Of a stretch of 64,000 bases of DNA, positions 17,517-26,700 are shown piece by piece. A model generated the notes under the pieces. That model worked only from the letters and a program-made list of their open reading frames with translations, ran no database searches and was not told the DNA's origin. The stretch comes from Ruminococcoides sp052118065 (GTDB lineage Bacteria; Bacillota; Clostridia; Oscillospirales; Acutalibacteraceae): the NCBI GenBank assembly GCA_052118065.1, contig JBQKHY010000008.1, positions 1-64,000 on the forward strand, given 5' to 3'. A program made the translations under genes and the position numbers. Each line of letters opens with the position of its first letter. Position 1 is the first letter of the stretch.

Positions 17517-17547
17517 AAGAGAAGATGGTATATCTTCTCTTTTTTTG
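17517..17547 (+). terminator. Terminator after the recJ operon
   Basis: AGAGAAGAT and ATCTTCTCT form the stem and are followed by seven T. It separates the recJ operon from the sigma-factor promoter. Confidence 0.85.
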
Positions 17548-17558
17548 TTAAATTTCTA

Positions 17559-17587
17559 TTGAAAATAATACAAATTAATGTTATAAT
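17559..17587 (+). promoter_or_regulatory. Sigma-A-type promoter of the sigma-factor gene
   Basis: TTGAAA (17559-17564) and TATAAT (17582-17587) are 17 bases apart. This is a host housekeeping-type promoter, unlike the TCATTATAT box used by most other genes here, and it places the sigma gene under host control. Confidence 0.75.
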
Positions 17588-17643
17588 AGTACCTACTATA
17601 AGTGATATGTTGCACAATTTGTATAATAGCGAGGTGTTAAGCT

Positions 17644-18627
17644 ATGGAAGACATATTAAGTCCACAAAAAGCAAGAAAATTGAATAATATCGAAGAATTA
17701 GATTTAATTAGACGGTGTAAATCTGAAGATCCCAAAATCAATAAAGAAGCAAAAACTGAATTGTTTATTCAGTATCATGATTATATAATGAGTATTATAA
17801 CCAAGTGTGCACCACAATTTAATGATAAGAAGAATATTGACCACAAAAAAGAGTGTCTTGTAGATGCATATCTTGCTATATGTGATAATCTTGATAATTA
17901 TGATCCTCGTAAGAGTAAGTTATCATCATACATATATTATGTAGTTAAGCATTCCGTCTGCGTATATCGTAACGAAAGTTTCTATAACGAAAAAACTTAT
18001 TATCGTAAGATTAAAGAAAAAATTAAAAAAGCAACTGATATATTAAAAGACTATGGTATTATTAATCCAACTGATGTACAGATTGCTATAATGATTAATC
18101 GTAATACTGAGACGATTGCAAAAATGAGAAATAATGTTAATAAATTTGAGTCTTTGGAGGCATCAAGAGATGATACTGATGATAATAGTGTTAGCAGAGA
18201 AATTGCTGATACATCAATAAATATTGAGAAGAATATTATTGATAGTAATGCAGCTAAATTAATATATACTGCAATTAACCAACTTAAAGATAATATTGAG
18301 AGGGAAATTCTACTTAATGTGATAGCTCCTAAGGACGAACAATATTCCGGTAATGATTTAGCAAGAAAATTACAAATTTCGCCAACAACTCTGAAACAGA
18401 AACATGCATCAGCGTTAAATCATCTATGTAATAACCCTCTCTTTCACGAAAATTATGGTGATAGAATTGAAAGACTTAAAGGTAAGCCCAAAAAAGAATT
18501 TGGCATGGTTCACCTTAATGCCGGTCGCAAAATGCTTGAAGATATTAATAATGTTGATGATAATGACGAAGAAGAAGTTCCTATTGAAGAACTGTTACAG
18601 GAAACTGAAAGAAAGGATGATAATTGA
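17644..18627 (+). CDS. Sigma-70-family RNA polymerase sigma factor of the element
   Basis: The 327-residue protein has region 2 at about residues 35-110 (ELFIQYHDYIMSII, AYLAICDNLDNYDPRKSKL, SSYIYYVVKHSVCVY), a region-3-like helix pair (NPTDVQIAIMINRNTETIAKM) and region 4 at about 210-265 (EREILLNVIAPKDEQYSGNDLARKLQISPTTLKQKHASALNHL). An acidic tail of about 60 residues follows. Region 2.4, which reads the -10 element, differs from housekeeping SigA, as expected for an alternative -10. The gene has a normal host-type promoter and overlaps the next gene by one base. It is the natural candidate for reading TCATTATAT boxes, which is inference. Confidence 0.82.
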   Translation: MEDILSPQKARKLNNIEELDLIRRCKSEDPKINKEAKTELFIQYHDYIMSIITKCAPQFNDKKNIDHKKECLVDAYLAICDNLDNYDPRKSKLSSYIYYVVKHSVCVYRNESFYNEKTYYRKIKEKIKKATDILKDYGIINPTDVQIAIMINRNTETIAKMRNNVNKFESLEASRDDTDDNSVSREIADTSINIEKNIIDSNAAKLIYTAINQLKDNIEREILLNVIAPKDEQYSGNDLARKLQISPTTLKQKHASALNHLCNNPLFHENYGDRIERLKGKPKKEFGMVHLNAGRKMLEDINNVDDNDEEEVPIEELLQETERKDDN

Positions 18628-18893
18628 TGAATTTTAGTGACTTCCCTCACGAAAAAGATGGACAAGAAAAATTTATTAAGAAGAAAATATTAGAATTAAA
18701 GCAGTACTGCCTTATTGCTAAAATCCCATTTTTTGTTTCTGTAGAATTTGACAATGATACTAGATACAATGAAGGACTAACTACTGCAACTTTGCATCTT
18801 GACTACCCAGACACAAAGATTTTTGACTGCATTAAATTAATGAATGGATACACAGTCATTAATGAAAAGAATGTTGAAGAAATCGAATATTAA
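18627..18893 (+). CDS. Unknown 88-residue protein coupled to the sigma gene
   Basis: The ATG at 18627 overlaps the sigma stop codon as TGATG, indicating coupled translation. The protein is small and soluble, with a lysine-rich helix (QEKFIKKKILELKQYCLIAK) followed by beta strands (IPFFVSVEFDNDTRY, GLTTATLHLDYPDTK). I do not recognise it. Coupling makes an anti-sigma or sigma-appropriating cofactor worth considering, but there is no sequence evidence for that. A terminator follows. Confidence 0.6.
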   Translation: MNFSDFPHEKDGQEKFIKKKILELKQYCLIAKIPFFVSVEFDNDTRYNEGLTTATLHLDYPDTKIFDCIKLMNGYTVINEKNVEEIEY

Positions 18894-18902
18894 TTTTAAA
18901 TG

Positions 18903-18942
18903 AAAATAGAAGACACCAAAATGGTGACTTCTATTTTTTTAA
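18903..18942 (+). terminator. Terminator after the sigma operon
   Basis: AAATAGAAG and CTTCTATTT form the outer stem and CACC/GGTG an inner one. Seven T follow. It closes the two-gene sigma operon. Confidence 0.85.
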
Positions 18943-18966
18943 TTTAGGGCTAGAAAGGTTAAAATT

Positions 18967-20268
18967 ATGAATTTAAATGAATTAAATAAAATGCATAATG
19001 ATAATGCATATATTAAGCCGAAAAAAGATAATAATAAAACAACAAGTATTCAATTACCTATTTATGATGCTAATGGTAAGCAAATTAATAAGAAAAGGAA
19101 ATTGAGTGAAAAGCAAAGAAAAATCATTACTATTGTTTCGATAGTTGTTATTCTTGTATTAGGTATTATTTATTTACCGTCCATTTTTATGTCACCTTCT
19201 GATATACAAGAAGATTTGACAGGCAAATATATTGCTAAGATTGATAGCCAAGGTTTATCCCAAGCTAAAAATATTTTAGGTCAGTGTGGAGATAGCGACT
19301 TTGACAATGATGGATTAAAGAATAAAGTAGAAATTACTAATAAGTCACAACCTTTTAAATGGGATACAGATGATGATGGTTTATGTGATAAGGCAGAAAT
19401 GGAATTACGCAAAAGCCCTACTAAAAAGGACACTAATTATATTACAGACTATATTAATAGTAAAAGTAGTGATGGTTCTTCATTAAGAATTAATAATGTA
19501 ATACTTTGGCCAGATAATGATTATTATAAAGCACATGCCGGTGTTGTTCGTAATCAAGAAGGTAACTATGTCTTTAACAATTTTAGAGGTTGGGTTCAGT
19601 TTGCAGACGGTAAATATGCTTATAAAATTGAAAACAATAAACATAGTTTATTAAAACATAAAAAAGATGAAAATACATGGTACATAGATACCGATAAAAC
19701 TATTGTTGAAGTGACTAATAAAGAAAAAGAACAATGTGAGTTGTTCACTATATTTGGTGGTGAATTCTATACAAGTGATAATTTTATAACTTCTTTATTG
19801 TCTCATGTCCTCCCTAATTATGGTTTTATATCTTGTCAAAAGTTATATAAAGATGATACCTATATTAATAGTGATTCAGACACTACAGTTGATATTACAG
19901 ATATTATTAATAATGATGAATTTGATGTTAGTATGTATACATCAAATCAAAATTCACTTACTGATATTGCATCTGTATATAATACTATTCATAACAAGAA
20001 GTCTGTAATTGTATATATTAATAATGATGAAGGTTTGGCTACGCTGTTGTGTTATGGCTATACAAAAGAAGGCAACTTATTAGTATATGATAATGAGTCC
20101 GGTAAGGATGGAATATTATACATAAAACCTAATAGTTATAGAGCTGTTGATGGTGATTTGAATGTTGTTCAGTATGAATATTACGATTTTATTGGTTGTG
20201 GATATAACACAACTAAAAATGATGCAACTATAAGTTTTAAAACAAATGGGAATATCGTTACGGACTAA
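18967..20268 (+). CDS. Membrane-anchored protein with calcium-binding-type repeats
   Basis: The protein has 433 residues: a cytoplasmic basic N-terminus, one membrane helix (IITIVSIVVILVLGIIYLPSIF, about residues 49-70) and an external part. Residues about 105-150 contain two thrombospondin type-3/dockerin-like aspartate loops (DSDFDNDGLKNKVE and DTDDDGLCDKAE) that usually bind calcium. The remaining 280 residues may be a degenerate C39-like peptidase fold (a core near YTSDNFITSLLSHVL and VIVYINNDEGLATLLCYGY), but no catalytic Cys/His pair is clear. It overlaps the HNH gene by one base (TAATG). Confidence 0.65.
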   Translation: MNLNELNKMHNDNAYIKPKKDNNKTTSIQLPIYDANGKQINKKRKLSEKQRKIITIVSIVVILVLGIIYLPSIFMSPSDIQEDLTGKYIAKIDSQGLSQAKNILGQCGDSDFDNDGLKNKVEITNKSQPFKWDTDDDGLCDKAEMELRKSPTKKDTNYITDYINSKSSDGSSLRINNVILWPDNDYYKAHAGVVRNQEGNYVFNNFRGWVQFADGKYAYKIENNKHSLLKHKKDENTWYIDTDKTIVEVTNKEKEQCELFTIFGGEFYTSDNFITSLLSHVLPNYGFISCQKLYKDDTYINSDSDTTVDITDIINNDEFDVSMYTSNQNSLTDIASVYNTIHNKKSVIVYINNDEGLATLLCYGYTKEGNLLVYDNESGKDGILYIKPNSYRAVDGDLNVVQYEYYDFIGCGYNTTKNDATISFKTNGNIVTD

Positions 20269-20933
20269 TGAATAAGAAGATTAGCGTAGAAACTAAAAAA
20301 CTGAACAGAAAAATCAAAAAACAACTTATTAATAAAGATAAGTTTAAACTTGTCTGTAATCACATAGATAACAAACTCTACCTAACCAAAACCTTTAGTA
20401 GCAAAACTATGTTAGATAAATATATAGCCTTTCTAAAGGAAAATCGAGTTGATTATGTTGTAACTAATGCAAGAGTTTGTAGGTCTAATCATTATAGGCA
20501 AAAATACCTATCACAATATCCTCCCAAAAAGAAATATTTTAGATGCAACTATTGCTCACGCATTATAAAGAAAGATAATATGGTTGTTGACCACATTATT
20601 CCTATTCATAAGATACAAGTTTCAAAATTTTATACTTTTCTTGCATTTAAAGTATTTAAATTATCCTCTGTAAATAGCACAAAAAACCTTGTAGCATGTT
20701 GTAAGAAATGTAACACTAAAAAATCTGATAAAGGTGGTTATTGGATTTTAAAAGGCTTTATAAATAAAAATATAATTACTCGTACAATAAAAAGACTTAT
20801 TATTCTGTTATTAATCGTATTTCTAATTCTGTATCTGATGTTTGTATTTGATATTAAACTAAGTGATTTACAAAATTATTGGGTAACAATATTGTCATAT
20901 TTCAATAAACTAATTGACAAATGTATAAAATAA
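20268..20933 (+). CDS. HNH endonuclease with C-terminal membrane segment
   Basis: The 221-residue protein has an HNH nuclease in the middle: CNYCSRIIKK (first Cys pair), VVDHIIPIHK (catalytic DH) and NLVACCKKCNTKKSDK (second Cys pair and Asn). After it comes a strongly hydrophobic stretch (LIILLLIVFLILYLMFVF, about residues 178-195), so the nuclease appears membrane-tethered, which is unusual for HNH homing enzymes. It starts at the TAATG overlap with the preceding membrane protein, suggesting the two act together at the envelope. The promoter of the long RNA lies in its last codons. A DNA-entry or superinfection-exclusion role is possible but unproven. Confidence 0.8.
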   Translation: MNKKISVETKKLNRKIKKQLINKDKFKLVCNHIDNKLYLTKTFSSKTMLDKYIAFLKENRVDYVVTNARVCRSNHYRQKYLSQYPPKKKYFRCNYCSRIIKKDNMVVDHIIPIHKIQVSKFYTFLAFKVFKLSSVNSTKNLVACCKKCNTKKSDKGGYWILKGFINKNIITRTIKRLIILLLIVFLILYLMFVFDIKLSDLQNYWVTILSYFNKLIDKCIK

Positions 20934-20942
20934 CTCTATAAT
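20914..20942 (+). promoter_or_regulatory. Perfect consensus sigma-A promoter for the long RNA
   Basis: TTGACA (20914-20919) and TATAAT (20937-20942) are separated by exactly 17 bases, the only full-consensus promoter seen in this window. It lies inside the end of the HNH gene and should start a transcript near 20949. A strong constitutive promoter for a non-coding stretch implies an abundant RNA. Confidence 0.8.
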
Positions 20943-20948
20943 AGGTAC

Positions 20949-21455
20949 AACTAAAACATTAATTTGCTTTTATTGTTTATATACAATTAAATATAAAATC
21001 TTATGTTATACATATATATCATAAGCCGACTGAAGCATTCCTGTCGGTACAAAACGGAATAGGTCGAGATAGCCGATGCAGTAAAATACCTCGTGGTAAG
21101 AAGTTAATGGTGTTATAATTCTTATCAATGTAAGTGAGAAGTTGACATTATGCTCACAGACTTTTAATTAAGTCGAAAAACAGGTCTGGTTAAGGAAGGC
21201 AGAGGTTGGGCCAATGGATGGTCCATTAACGAAGTACTAGGGAACAATATCGAATACCACTGGCAACCGTTATAAATTCAAATGAAAAACCATAAGGGAT
21301 ATGTAGAGGTAAGTGAACCTCGTGCAAATGTATATACATTACTCTACATTTAGTATATGTGAAATTCACAGAACATTAATTAGATGTTCGCACTAATTTG
21401 AACACCATCGTTATTTTTAAACGGTAGAAAGCAAATGTTTTCTACCGTTTTATCA
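20949..21455 (+). ncRNA. Long structured non-coding RNA, about 500 nt
   Basis: No plausible ORF is present between the consensus promoter and a strong terminator (21419-21430 with 21439-21450, then TTTT). Local stems include GCCGAC/GTCGGT (21025/21043), GTGAG/CTCAC (21134/21152), ATGTAGAG/CTCTACAT (21301/21342) enclosing AGAGGT/ACCTCG, and GAACAT/ATGTTC (21371/21384). The region is richer in G+C than its surroundings. Large RNAs of this size on phages and megaplasmids are known (ROOL, GOLLD); I cannot match consensus sequences from memory, so ROOL-like is only a hypothesis. A group I/II intron is less likely because no split gene or maturase is present. Confidence 0.7.
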
Positions 21456-21916
21456 TTTTATATATGAATTATATTATAGACTGTAAAAATTACACAAAAA
21501 ATTCTTTGAATTTTTTACATTTAATTTTGACAAATAGCGCAAAAATCCTCTTGTTATTTATGCAAGGGGATTTTGCGTTTGTTTATCTTATAATATATAT
21601 ACTATTGATTAGATTAATATATAATTAGATATTGATATTCCTGTTTAGGGTGATGTTAATACAATGTATAATACTATTTGTATAAATACTTCAAACCTTA
21701 TAGTAATTGTTATACTAAAAGTAATTACAATATGTGAATAATACATATAGTATAGACAGAACTTTAAATTTAGTATATTATACAATTAGTAATAGTTTAC
21801 ACTTGCTAAGGTACCAAATAGTACCCTCTGTATTCACCCAGTTGTTAAAAAAAATAATTTTACTCATTATATATATGTGTGCAATTAACAAGTGAAACAA
21901 GGGGGATCTTCCAAAT
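21456..21916. other. Intergenic region with hairpins and one tiny frame
   Basis: A second terminator-like hairpin spans about 21537-21583 (GCGCAAAAATCCTCTT against AAGGGGATTTTGCGT). A GGTACCAAATAGTACC palindrome (21810-21825) belongs to the terminator family seen elsewhere but has no T run. A 25-residue hydrophobic frame (21664-21741, MYNTICINTSNLIVIVILKV) follows AGGGTGAT but is weakly supported. The promoter box at 21864 ends the region. Confidence 0.5.
21864..21872 (+). promoter_or_regulatory. TCATTATAT box before the 21.9-kb genes
   Basis: TCATTATATATATG lies 45 bases before the ATG at 21917 and is preceded by an A/T-rich tract. It is assigned by match to the recurring box. Confidence 0.5.
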
Positions 21917-22285
21917 ATGAATGAAAAAGATATTTGTCTTGAGTTGATTGACAGAGATATTACTCAAGATAATATGATGGTTAGTTGTACTTATAATATT
22001 AATGCCAATGCAAAAACCCTTCGTGAGATTAGGAAAGCAATTTGTAATGTTGGTTGGTCATCAACTTTTGATGGCTTATCTGAAGGTCATGATATTGATA
22101 GTACTGATATTAAATATGTCAAAGTATTCGTAAACTACATTAACGATAGTAGTAATAGTACATATATATTCTTTGACATCAATAATAAGTTAGATTTGGT
22201 ATTTATAGCATCTCAACATAATGATGTTACCGGTAATACTAATAGTATAGTTGAATGCATTACAAAATTTTGTCAATTAACATAA
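21917..22285 (+). CDS. Unknown 122-residue protein
   Basis: I do not recognise this protein. It is small, acidic and soluble, with a beta-rich N-terminus (DNMMVSCTYNINANAKTLRE) and a C-terminal helix. The start follows AAGGGGGATC. It lies first in a pair with the gene at 22314 (28-base gap). The gene is beside the long RNA, but no relation can be shown. Confidence 0.6.
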   Translation: MNEKDICLELIDRDITQDNMMVSCTYNINANAKTLREIRKAICNVGWSSTFDGLSEGHDIDSTDIKYVKVFVNYINDSSNSTYIFFDINNKLDLVFIASQHNDVTGNTNSIVECITKFCQLT

Positions 22286-22313
22286 TAAGTATCTAGGAGG
22301 AAATGAATAACAA

Positions 22314-22664
22314 ATGGATAAGTTTTTTAATATTGATGGAGTGTATATTAGAATTGAACAAATCAAGTATGTTATTGATTGCAACATTTATCTATCAATA
22401 GCTACAGATGCAATGATTAGTAATGCTATGAATAATTATAAGGTTATTTCTCGTCATAAACATCCGTTATGCTATGTGGTTTTAGAAGATGGAACTTTTA
22501 TAGCCAGTAAAAATAGGGCAGAAACTTTAATTGCGAAAATTGAACAATTTTGTTCTCATGAACCTAGAAAGAAATCACACAAGCAGACTCAAAAGCAAGA
22601 TGTAAGTTCAAAAAACAATAGAACAAATAAAAATGGAAATTTTAGGGAATTATTAAAAAATTAG
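22314..22664 (+). CDS. Unknown 116-residue basic-tailed protein
   Basis: I do not recognise this protein. Residues 1-85 look like a small beta-rich domain that includes VYIRIEQIKYVIDCNIY and HPLCYVVLEDGTFIASKNRAE, reminiscent of LytTR-like or Sm-like strands but not assignable. The last 30 residues are a basic, disordered tail (RKKSHKQTQKQDVSSKNN) that could contact nucleic acid. RBS AGGAGGAAA is strong. It is probably cotranscribed with the gene at 21917. Confidence 0.6.
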   Translation: MDKFFNIDGVYIRIEQIKYVIDCNIYLSIATDAMISNAMNNYKVISRHKHPLCYVVLEDGTFIASKNRAETLIAKIEQFCSHEPRKKSHKQTQKQDVSSKNNRTNKNGNFRELLKN

Positions 22665-22842
22665 AACTAGTATTGCTTAATTAAATTAATTGCAAAAATT
22701 ATATATCAAAGTTTAACGTTGTCAAAAATTGCCGAAAATAATAGACTTATATAGATATAAATGTTATAATATAATCACAAATTAAAGGTAATAATTTTAT
22801 TTATCTAGAATTAAAATTATGCCTAAAAGAAAGGTAGATTTT

Positions 22843-23235
22843 ATGAATTATCGAAACAATTTTCAATTAGAAAATGATGAATTAGCAGTTAAGGAAGTAA
22901 TGTTAGAATCATCTGACAATATCACTATTTGTGGTATTTATTCCTCTGATGATTGTGATTATCTAGGAGTTCTGGTTGATATGAAATTCGAAAATAAAGA
23001 TATGACATATATCTTTGCAGAACTTAATAATGATGATTACAATAAGTTTGTCAATCACAAGATTACTGTTAGAGAAATTGTATCTAAATCAGAACATCTT
23101 TATCAACTAATTGAAAAAGACACTATTGAGGAAGATATTGTTATCATATGTGATGATGATAAAGAGTCTGTTGTAGGAGAGTATGGTTTCCATTTTGATA
23201 TGGTTGATAAAACCATCAATGCTACTAATAAGTAA
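22843..23235 (+). CDS. Unknown 130-residue acidic protein (DUF6575-like pattern)
   Basis: The ATG at 22843 follows AGAAAGGTAG; an in-frame ATG at 22819 has no RBS. The pattern DYLGVLVDMKFENKDMTYIFAEL followed by KITVREIVSKSEHLYQL resembles YYVVLCLDVEEGNYTIIN plus KITMRNLYERVDYFWKV in the gene at 40638, so the two are probably distant relatives of one small family. The function is unknown. A TATAAT sequence lies about 75 bases upstream with only a weak -35. Confidence 0.6.
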   Translation: MNYRNNFQLENDELAVKEVMLESSDNITICGIYSSDDCDYLGVLVDMKFENKDMTYIFAELNNDDYNKFVNHKITVREIVSKSEHLYQLIEKDTIEEDIVIICDDDKESVVGEYGFHFDMVDKTINATNK

Positions 23236-23308
23236 ATACATACTTACCGTTAGATAGAGTTGTTTTTCTTTTATCGAAAAAATAATTTAAATTATTTCAT
23301 TAAAAGTG

Positions 23309-23437
23309 TTGACTTTTACTACGGTGTATGGTATTATAAATATAGCAAATTAATGTGGATTGTAGATAACACCATATGCGTTTTGCATATCTATAATTCA
23401 AAAACTAACACCCTAATGTCAACTAGGGTGTTTTTTA
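23309..23437 (+). ncRNA. Candidate small RNA unit with promoter and terminator, about 90 nt
   Basis: TTGACT (23309-23314) and TATTAT (23332-23337) have a 17-base spacer. A transcript from about 23345 would contain the hairpin ATATGC/GCATAT and end at ACACCCT/AGGGTGT (23408-23414 and 23425-23431) followed by six T. No convincing ORF lies inside. Downstream come two more terminators (23475-23512 and 23525-23556). The RNA itself is inferred. Confidence 0.4.
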
Positions 23438-23474
23438 TTTGCTATAATAAAACTGAATATCTAACATAATTTTT

Positions 23475-23512
23475 AAAGGCTTTACTACTACAGGTGGTAA
23501 GGCCTTTTTTGT
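23475..23512 (+). terminator. Terminator
   Basis: AAAGGC-TTAC and GTAA-GGCCTTT form an interrupted stem followed by TTTT. It lies downstream of the small-RNA unit. Confidence 0.7.
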
Positions 23513-23524
23513 TATCAGAAGGTC

Positions 23525-23556
23525 AGAAGGTACTAAATAGTACCTTCTATTTTTTT
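23525..23556 (+). terminator. GGTACT-type palindromic terminator
   Basis: AGAAGGTACTA pairs with TAGTACCTTCT and is followed by ATTTTTTTAG. It is nearly identical to the copy at 32288, which also stands directly before an adhesin-gene promoter. Confidence 0.85.
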
Positions 23557-23580
23557 AGTTATTATTTTTAAAAGTTTTTG

Positions 23581-23589
23581 TCATTATAT
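23581..23589 (+). promoter_or_regulatory. TCATTATAT box of the pilus operon
   Basis: TCATTATATTATTGTAG follows AAAAGTTTTTG. A 5' UTR of about 160 bases separates it from the AAGGAGAG ribosome-binding site. The adhesin gene at 32548 has the same layout. Confidence 0.5.
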
Positions 23590-23788
23590 TATTGTAGGCA
23601 TTTTTTATAAATATGTTTACAATACTTAAAATGTTACTGTTTTCTATTAATCTTTAAAATCAATTAACAAATTGGGTAGAACAGTCAGCATTAATATGGT
23701 GGTGATAAAAGAATTAAAATAATAAAGTAAAATCTTATGAAAGGAGAGAGAAAAAATAAGAACTTTATTATTAATTAATAAAAAACTA

Positions 23789-26700
23789 TTGGCAATGTTA
23801 TTTTCAATGCTGATATTAATAAGTACCATTATGGTTGCTTATACGGTTAAAGCCGAAACAGATGCTAAAGCAAAATCTAATTATTCTCTAGCTTATAATA
23901 ATCCATATGGAACAATTAGGATTGATAGTGATGGTAATTATAAGAGTAGTTCGAAAATTCTTGCAATAAGAAGTTTAACTACAAAAGTCAATAATAAGAA
24001 TACTATTGTTATTCCTAAAGGATATAGTATGGCTCAAAGTTACATTACACCAGTTGAAAGTGGTAATTCTAATAGAGTTTATTGCTTAAATATGGGTAAC
24101 CACCCTTATCCTAAAAATGGTTTAAATAAAGGTAGTAACGATTGGGATTCTTTGTCTGATGCTCAACAGGAAGCAATACAAAACATATTGGCTTTGGGTA
24201 TGGAAGGAAGTCTAAAGGGTTCATCAGCATCTAATGATGTGTTTAAAGCAAAAAACTGGTCAGAAAATTCCCATAATAAAGGAAGTATCGTTAATCACAG
24301 ATTCTATAGAAGCACCTCGTATGGTAGTGGCATTTATTCTGATTCTGAAATTTATATGGCCACACAGTTGTTAATATGGGAAATAACATCAAAATTCAGG
24401 TCAGCTAATCCAAGTAACATTGGCACAAGTAGTTGTTATCTTGTTAATGCTTTTTACGATAAGAATACTAATACAAATGTAAACCTAAAAAAAGTATATG
24501 ACTTTATTTCTGAACGATTAGCTACAATGAACCAAATTCCTAGTTTCACTAAATTAGACTCTAATGATAAAAATATAAAAACTTATAAGTTTAATGTTAA
24601 AGTCAATGAAAGTACAGGTCAACATACAATATATCCATCTGTATATAATATCAAGTCAACTAATTCTAATGTTCTAAAGCATTATTCCGGACTAGCCGAT
24701 AATATTGCAATAAAATATAAAAATGCAGTTACAGGTGATACAGAATATTTAAATGTAGAAACAAAGATTAGTAATAATACTTTGCAAATGACTCCATCCT
24801 TATATAAGGATAAAAAGGGTAACTATGTACAAAAACCTAATTATAAGGTTGTAGGTAGTAGCTTTCAATATCATTCAGAAGAAAAGGATTTATTTAAAGG
24901 CTCTTATGATAAAAACAAAAGTGTTAAACGAAAAGCTAATATTATTACTTATGGGCCTGGTGGCGATGAACCTACTGCACAAGATCAGATAGGTATTAAT
25001 AATACATCTGTACAGATAGATCCTGTTAATGCCTATTTTAATTTAACTGTTGGTTCGTCAAAACAAGTTGATAGTAATGAAAGAACTTTTAATATTCAAA
25101 AGGAAATGCGAATTAAGAGTGATAGTATACAAGAAGGTGTAAAAACTGATGAATTATCTTCAAATGAAGAAGGATATTATTTCTATGTTACATTACCAAA
25201 TTCTAGTGCCACATCAAAAAATGCTGTTAATATTGAATTTGCATCATTGGATGGAAATTCTCTAAAGTATAATAGCCTTAAAAGTCAAAACTCATCTGAA
25301 GCTTTGAGTTTAAAGGCAAAAAATACTAGTGGTAATTATAATATATATTACAATAGTACACTAAAAGAATATTATACTATTGTAGGACCAACTGACAGTG
25401 AAGGAGTTACTAATACTGTAGATGAGTTTATGAAAAAATACATAAATTCAAGTATTTCTTCTAGTTCAATGCCATATGGCAATTATTATGTATATGAACT
25501 AGGACTGAAAAAAACCAATGTTAATTTCAATGATCCGGCACAATTTATGAATCCTAATAATTATAATATGGCTGATTATATTGAATCTTATAATTTTTCG
25601 TATAAAGATCACTTGAATGCTTTCAATACTACTACTAATTCATACAATACAAGGATTGTTAAAACAGTTGATTCTAGTGGAGTAACTCATAATATAACTG
25701 AGCAAATTAGAGCTACAAAAAAAGATTTGAATAACCTTGAAAGTATAAATGATTATTATAAGAGGTTAAAAAGGGTTTATCGTGCATACTCTCCATCAAG
25801 CAGTACTGTTACTATTACTAACGTAAATCTATTTTCTGTACCAATAAGATTTCAAAAATATTCTGAGGATGGAATATACAGAAAGATTCTTTTTAAATTA
25901 GAGAAGAAAGATGCAAATGGAAATTGGATAAGATGTGATCTTAACAAGCTAATCAAAAGCAACGTTGATTCCGATTATACAACAAAATATCCATATGTAA
26001 ATATTAGTAATGGTGAAGTATGTACCTATGACGAAGATAATAGATATATTATTAATGAAAATAAATATGGCACAGATAAAATTGGTATTACACCATGGTT
26101 ATATTTAACGGAAGGTGATTATAGAGTTACTGAATTAGGTCATATTGATAAAGTTAACACTGATAATACCATTGAAACATCATTTAAGCATTATATTATA
26201 AAACCGGATCCTATTGAGTTTAGTGTAGGTGAAGATAGTAACATTTTAAGAAGAAGTCCTTATTATGGTATTTATATCGAAAATAAGATTAATGTTACAT
26301 TAAGAGTGTTTAAGTCGGATAGTAATGGTAAACCACTAAACGGTGCAGTATATGGTCTTTACAATAAAAATGACAATTTATTGTCAACTGTAACAACTGA
26401 CACTATGACTATTAATGGGTCATCTTATGATGGAGTTGCAGAAATTGATGGATTAGCCTACGAAGATACAGATGTTGGTGATTATTATCTTAAAGAGATA
26501 GAAGCACCTAGTGGTTATCACCTTGATACAGAAAAACATCAAGTAGTATTCAATAAGGATGATCTTTCCAAAAATAATTATGTCAATGTATATAAATTAT
26601 CTGATTCACCTACTAAAGTCGCATTTAATAAGGTTGATGAAGAAGGAAAACCTTTGTCTGGAGCCGTACTTCAATTGTTAGATAAAAACCATAATTTAAT

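Noticed and set aside
18627..18893. Anti-sigma factor call for the small gene after the sigma factor
   Set aside because: Only translational coupling supports it; there is no recognisable anti-sigma motif.
20268..21455. HNH gene plus structured RNA as an IscB/HEARO-type system
   Set aside because: The HNH protein is 221 residues with a membrane anchor and no RuvC domain, and the RNA lies downstream with its own promoter, unlike IscB with upstream omega RNA.
20949..21455. Group II intron in the 21-kb region
   Set aside because: No domain V-like GAGCCGTAT hairpin, no GTGCG start and no maturase; the region is not splitting a gene.
21664..21741. 25-codon hydrophobic frame behind AGGGTGAT, type I toxin-like
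   Set aside because: Too short and AT-biased to distinguish from chance; no antisense RNA promoter was recognised. Left as a remark in the intergenic entry.
23260..23469. Open frame of 69 codons rich in Phe/Tyr/Asn
   Set aside because: It runs through a promoter-like site and a terminator hairpin, has no ribosome-binding site and is low-complexity.
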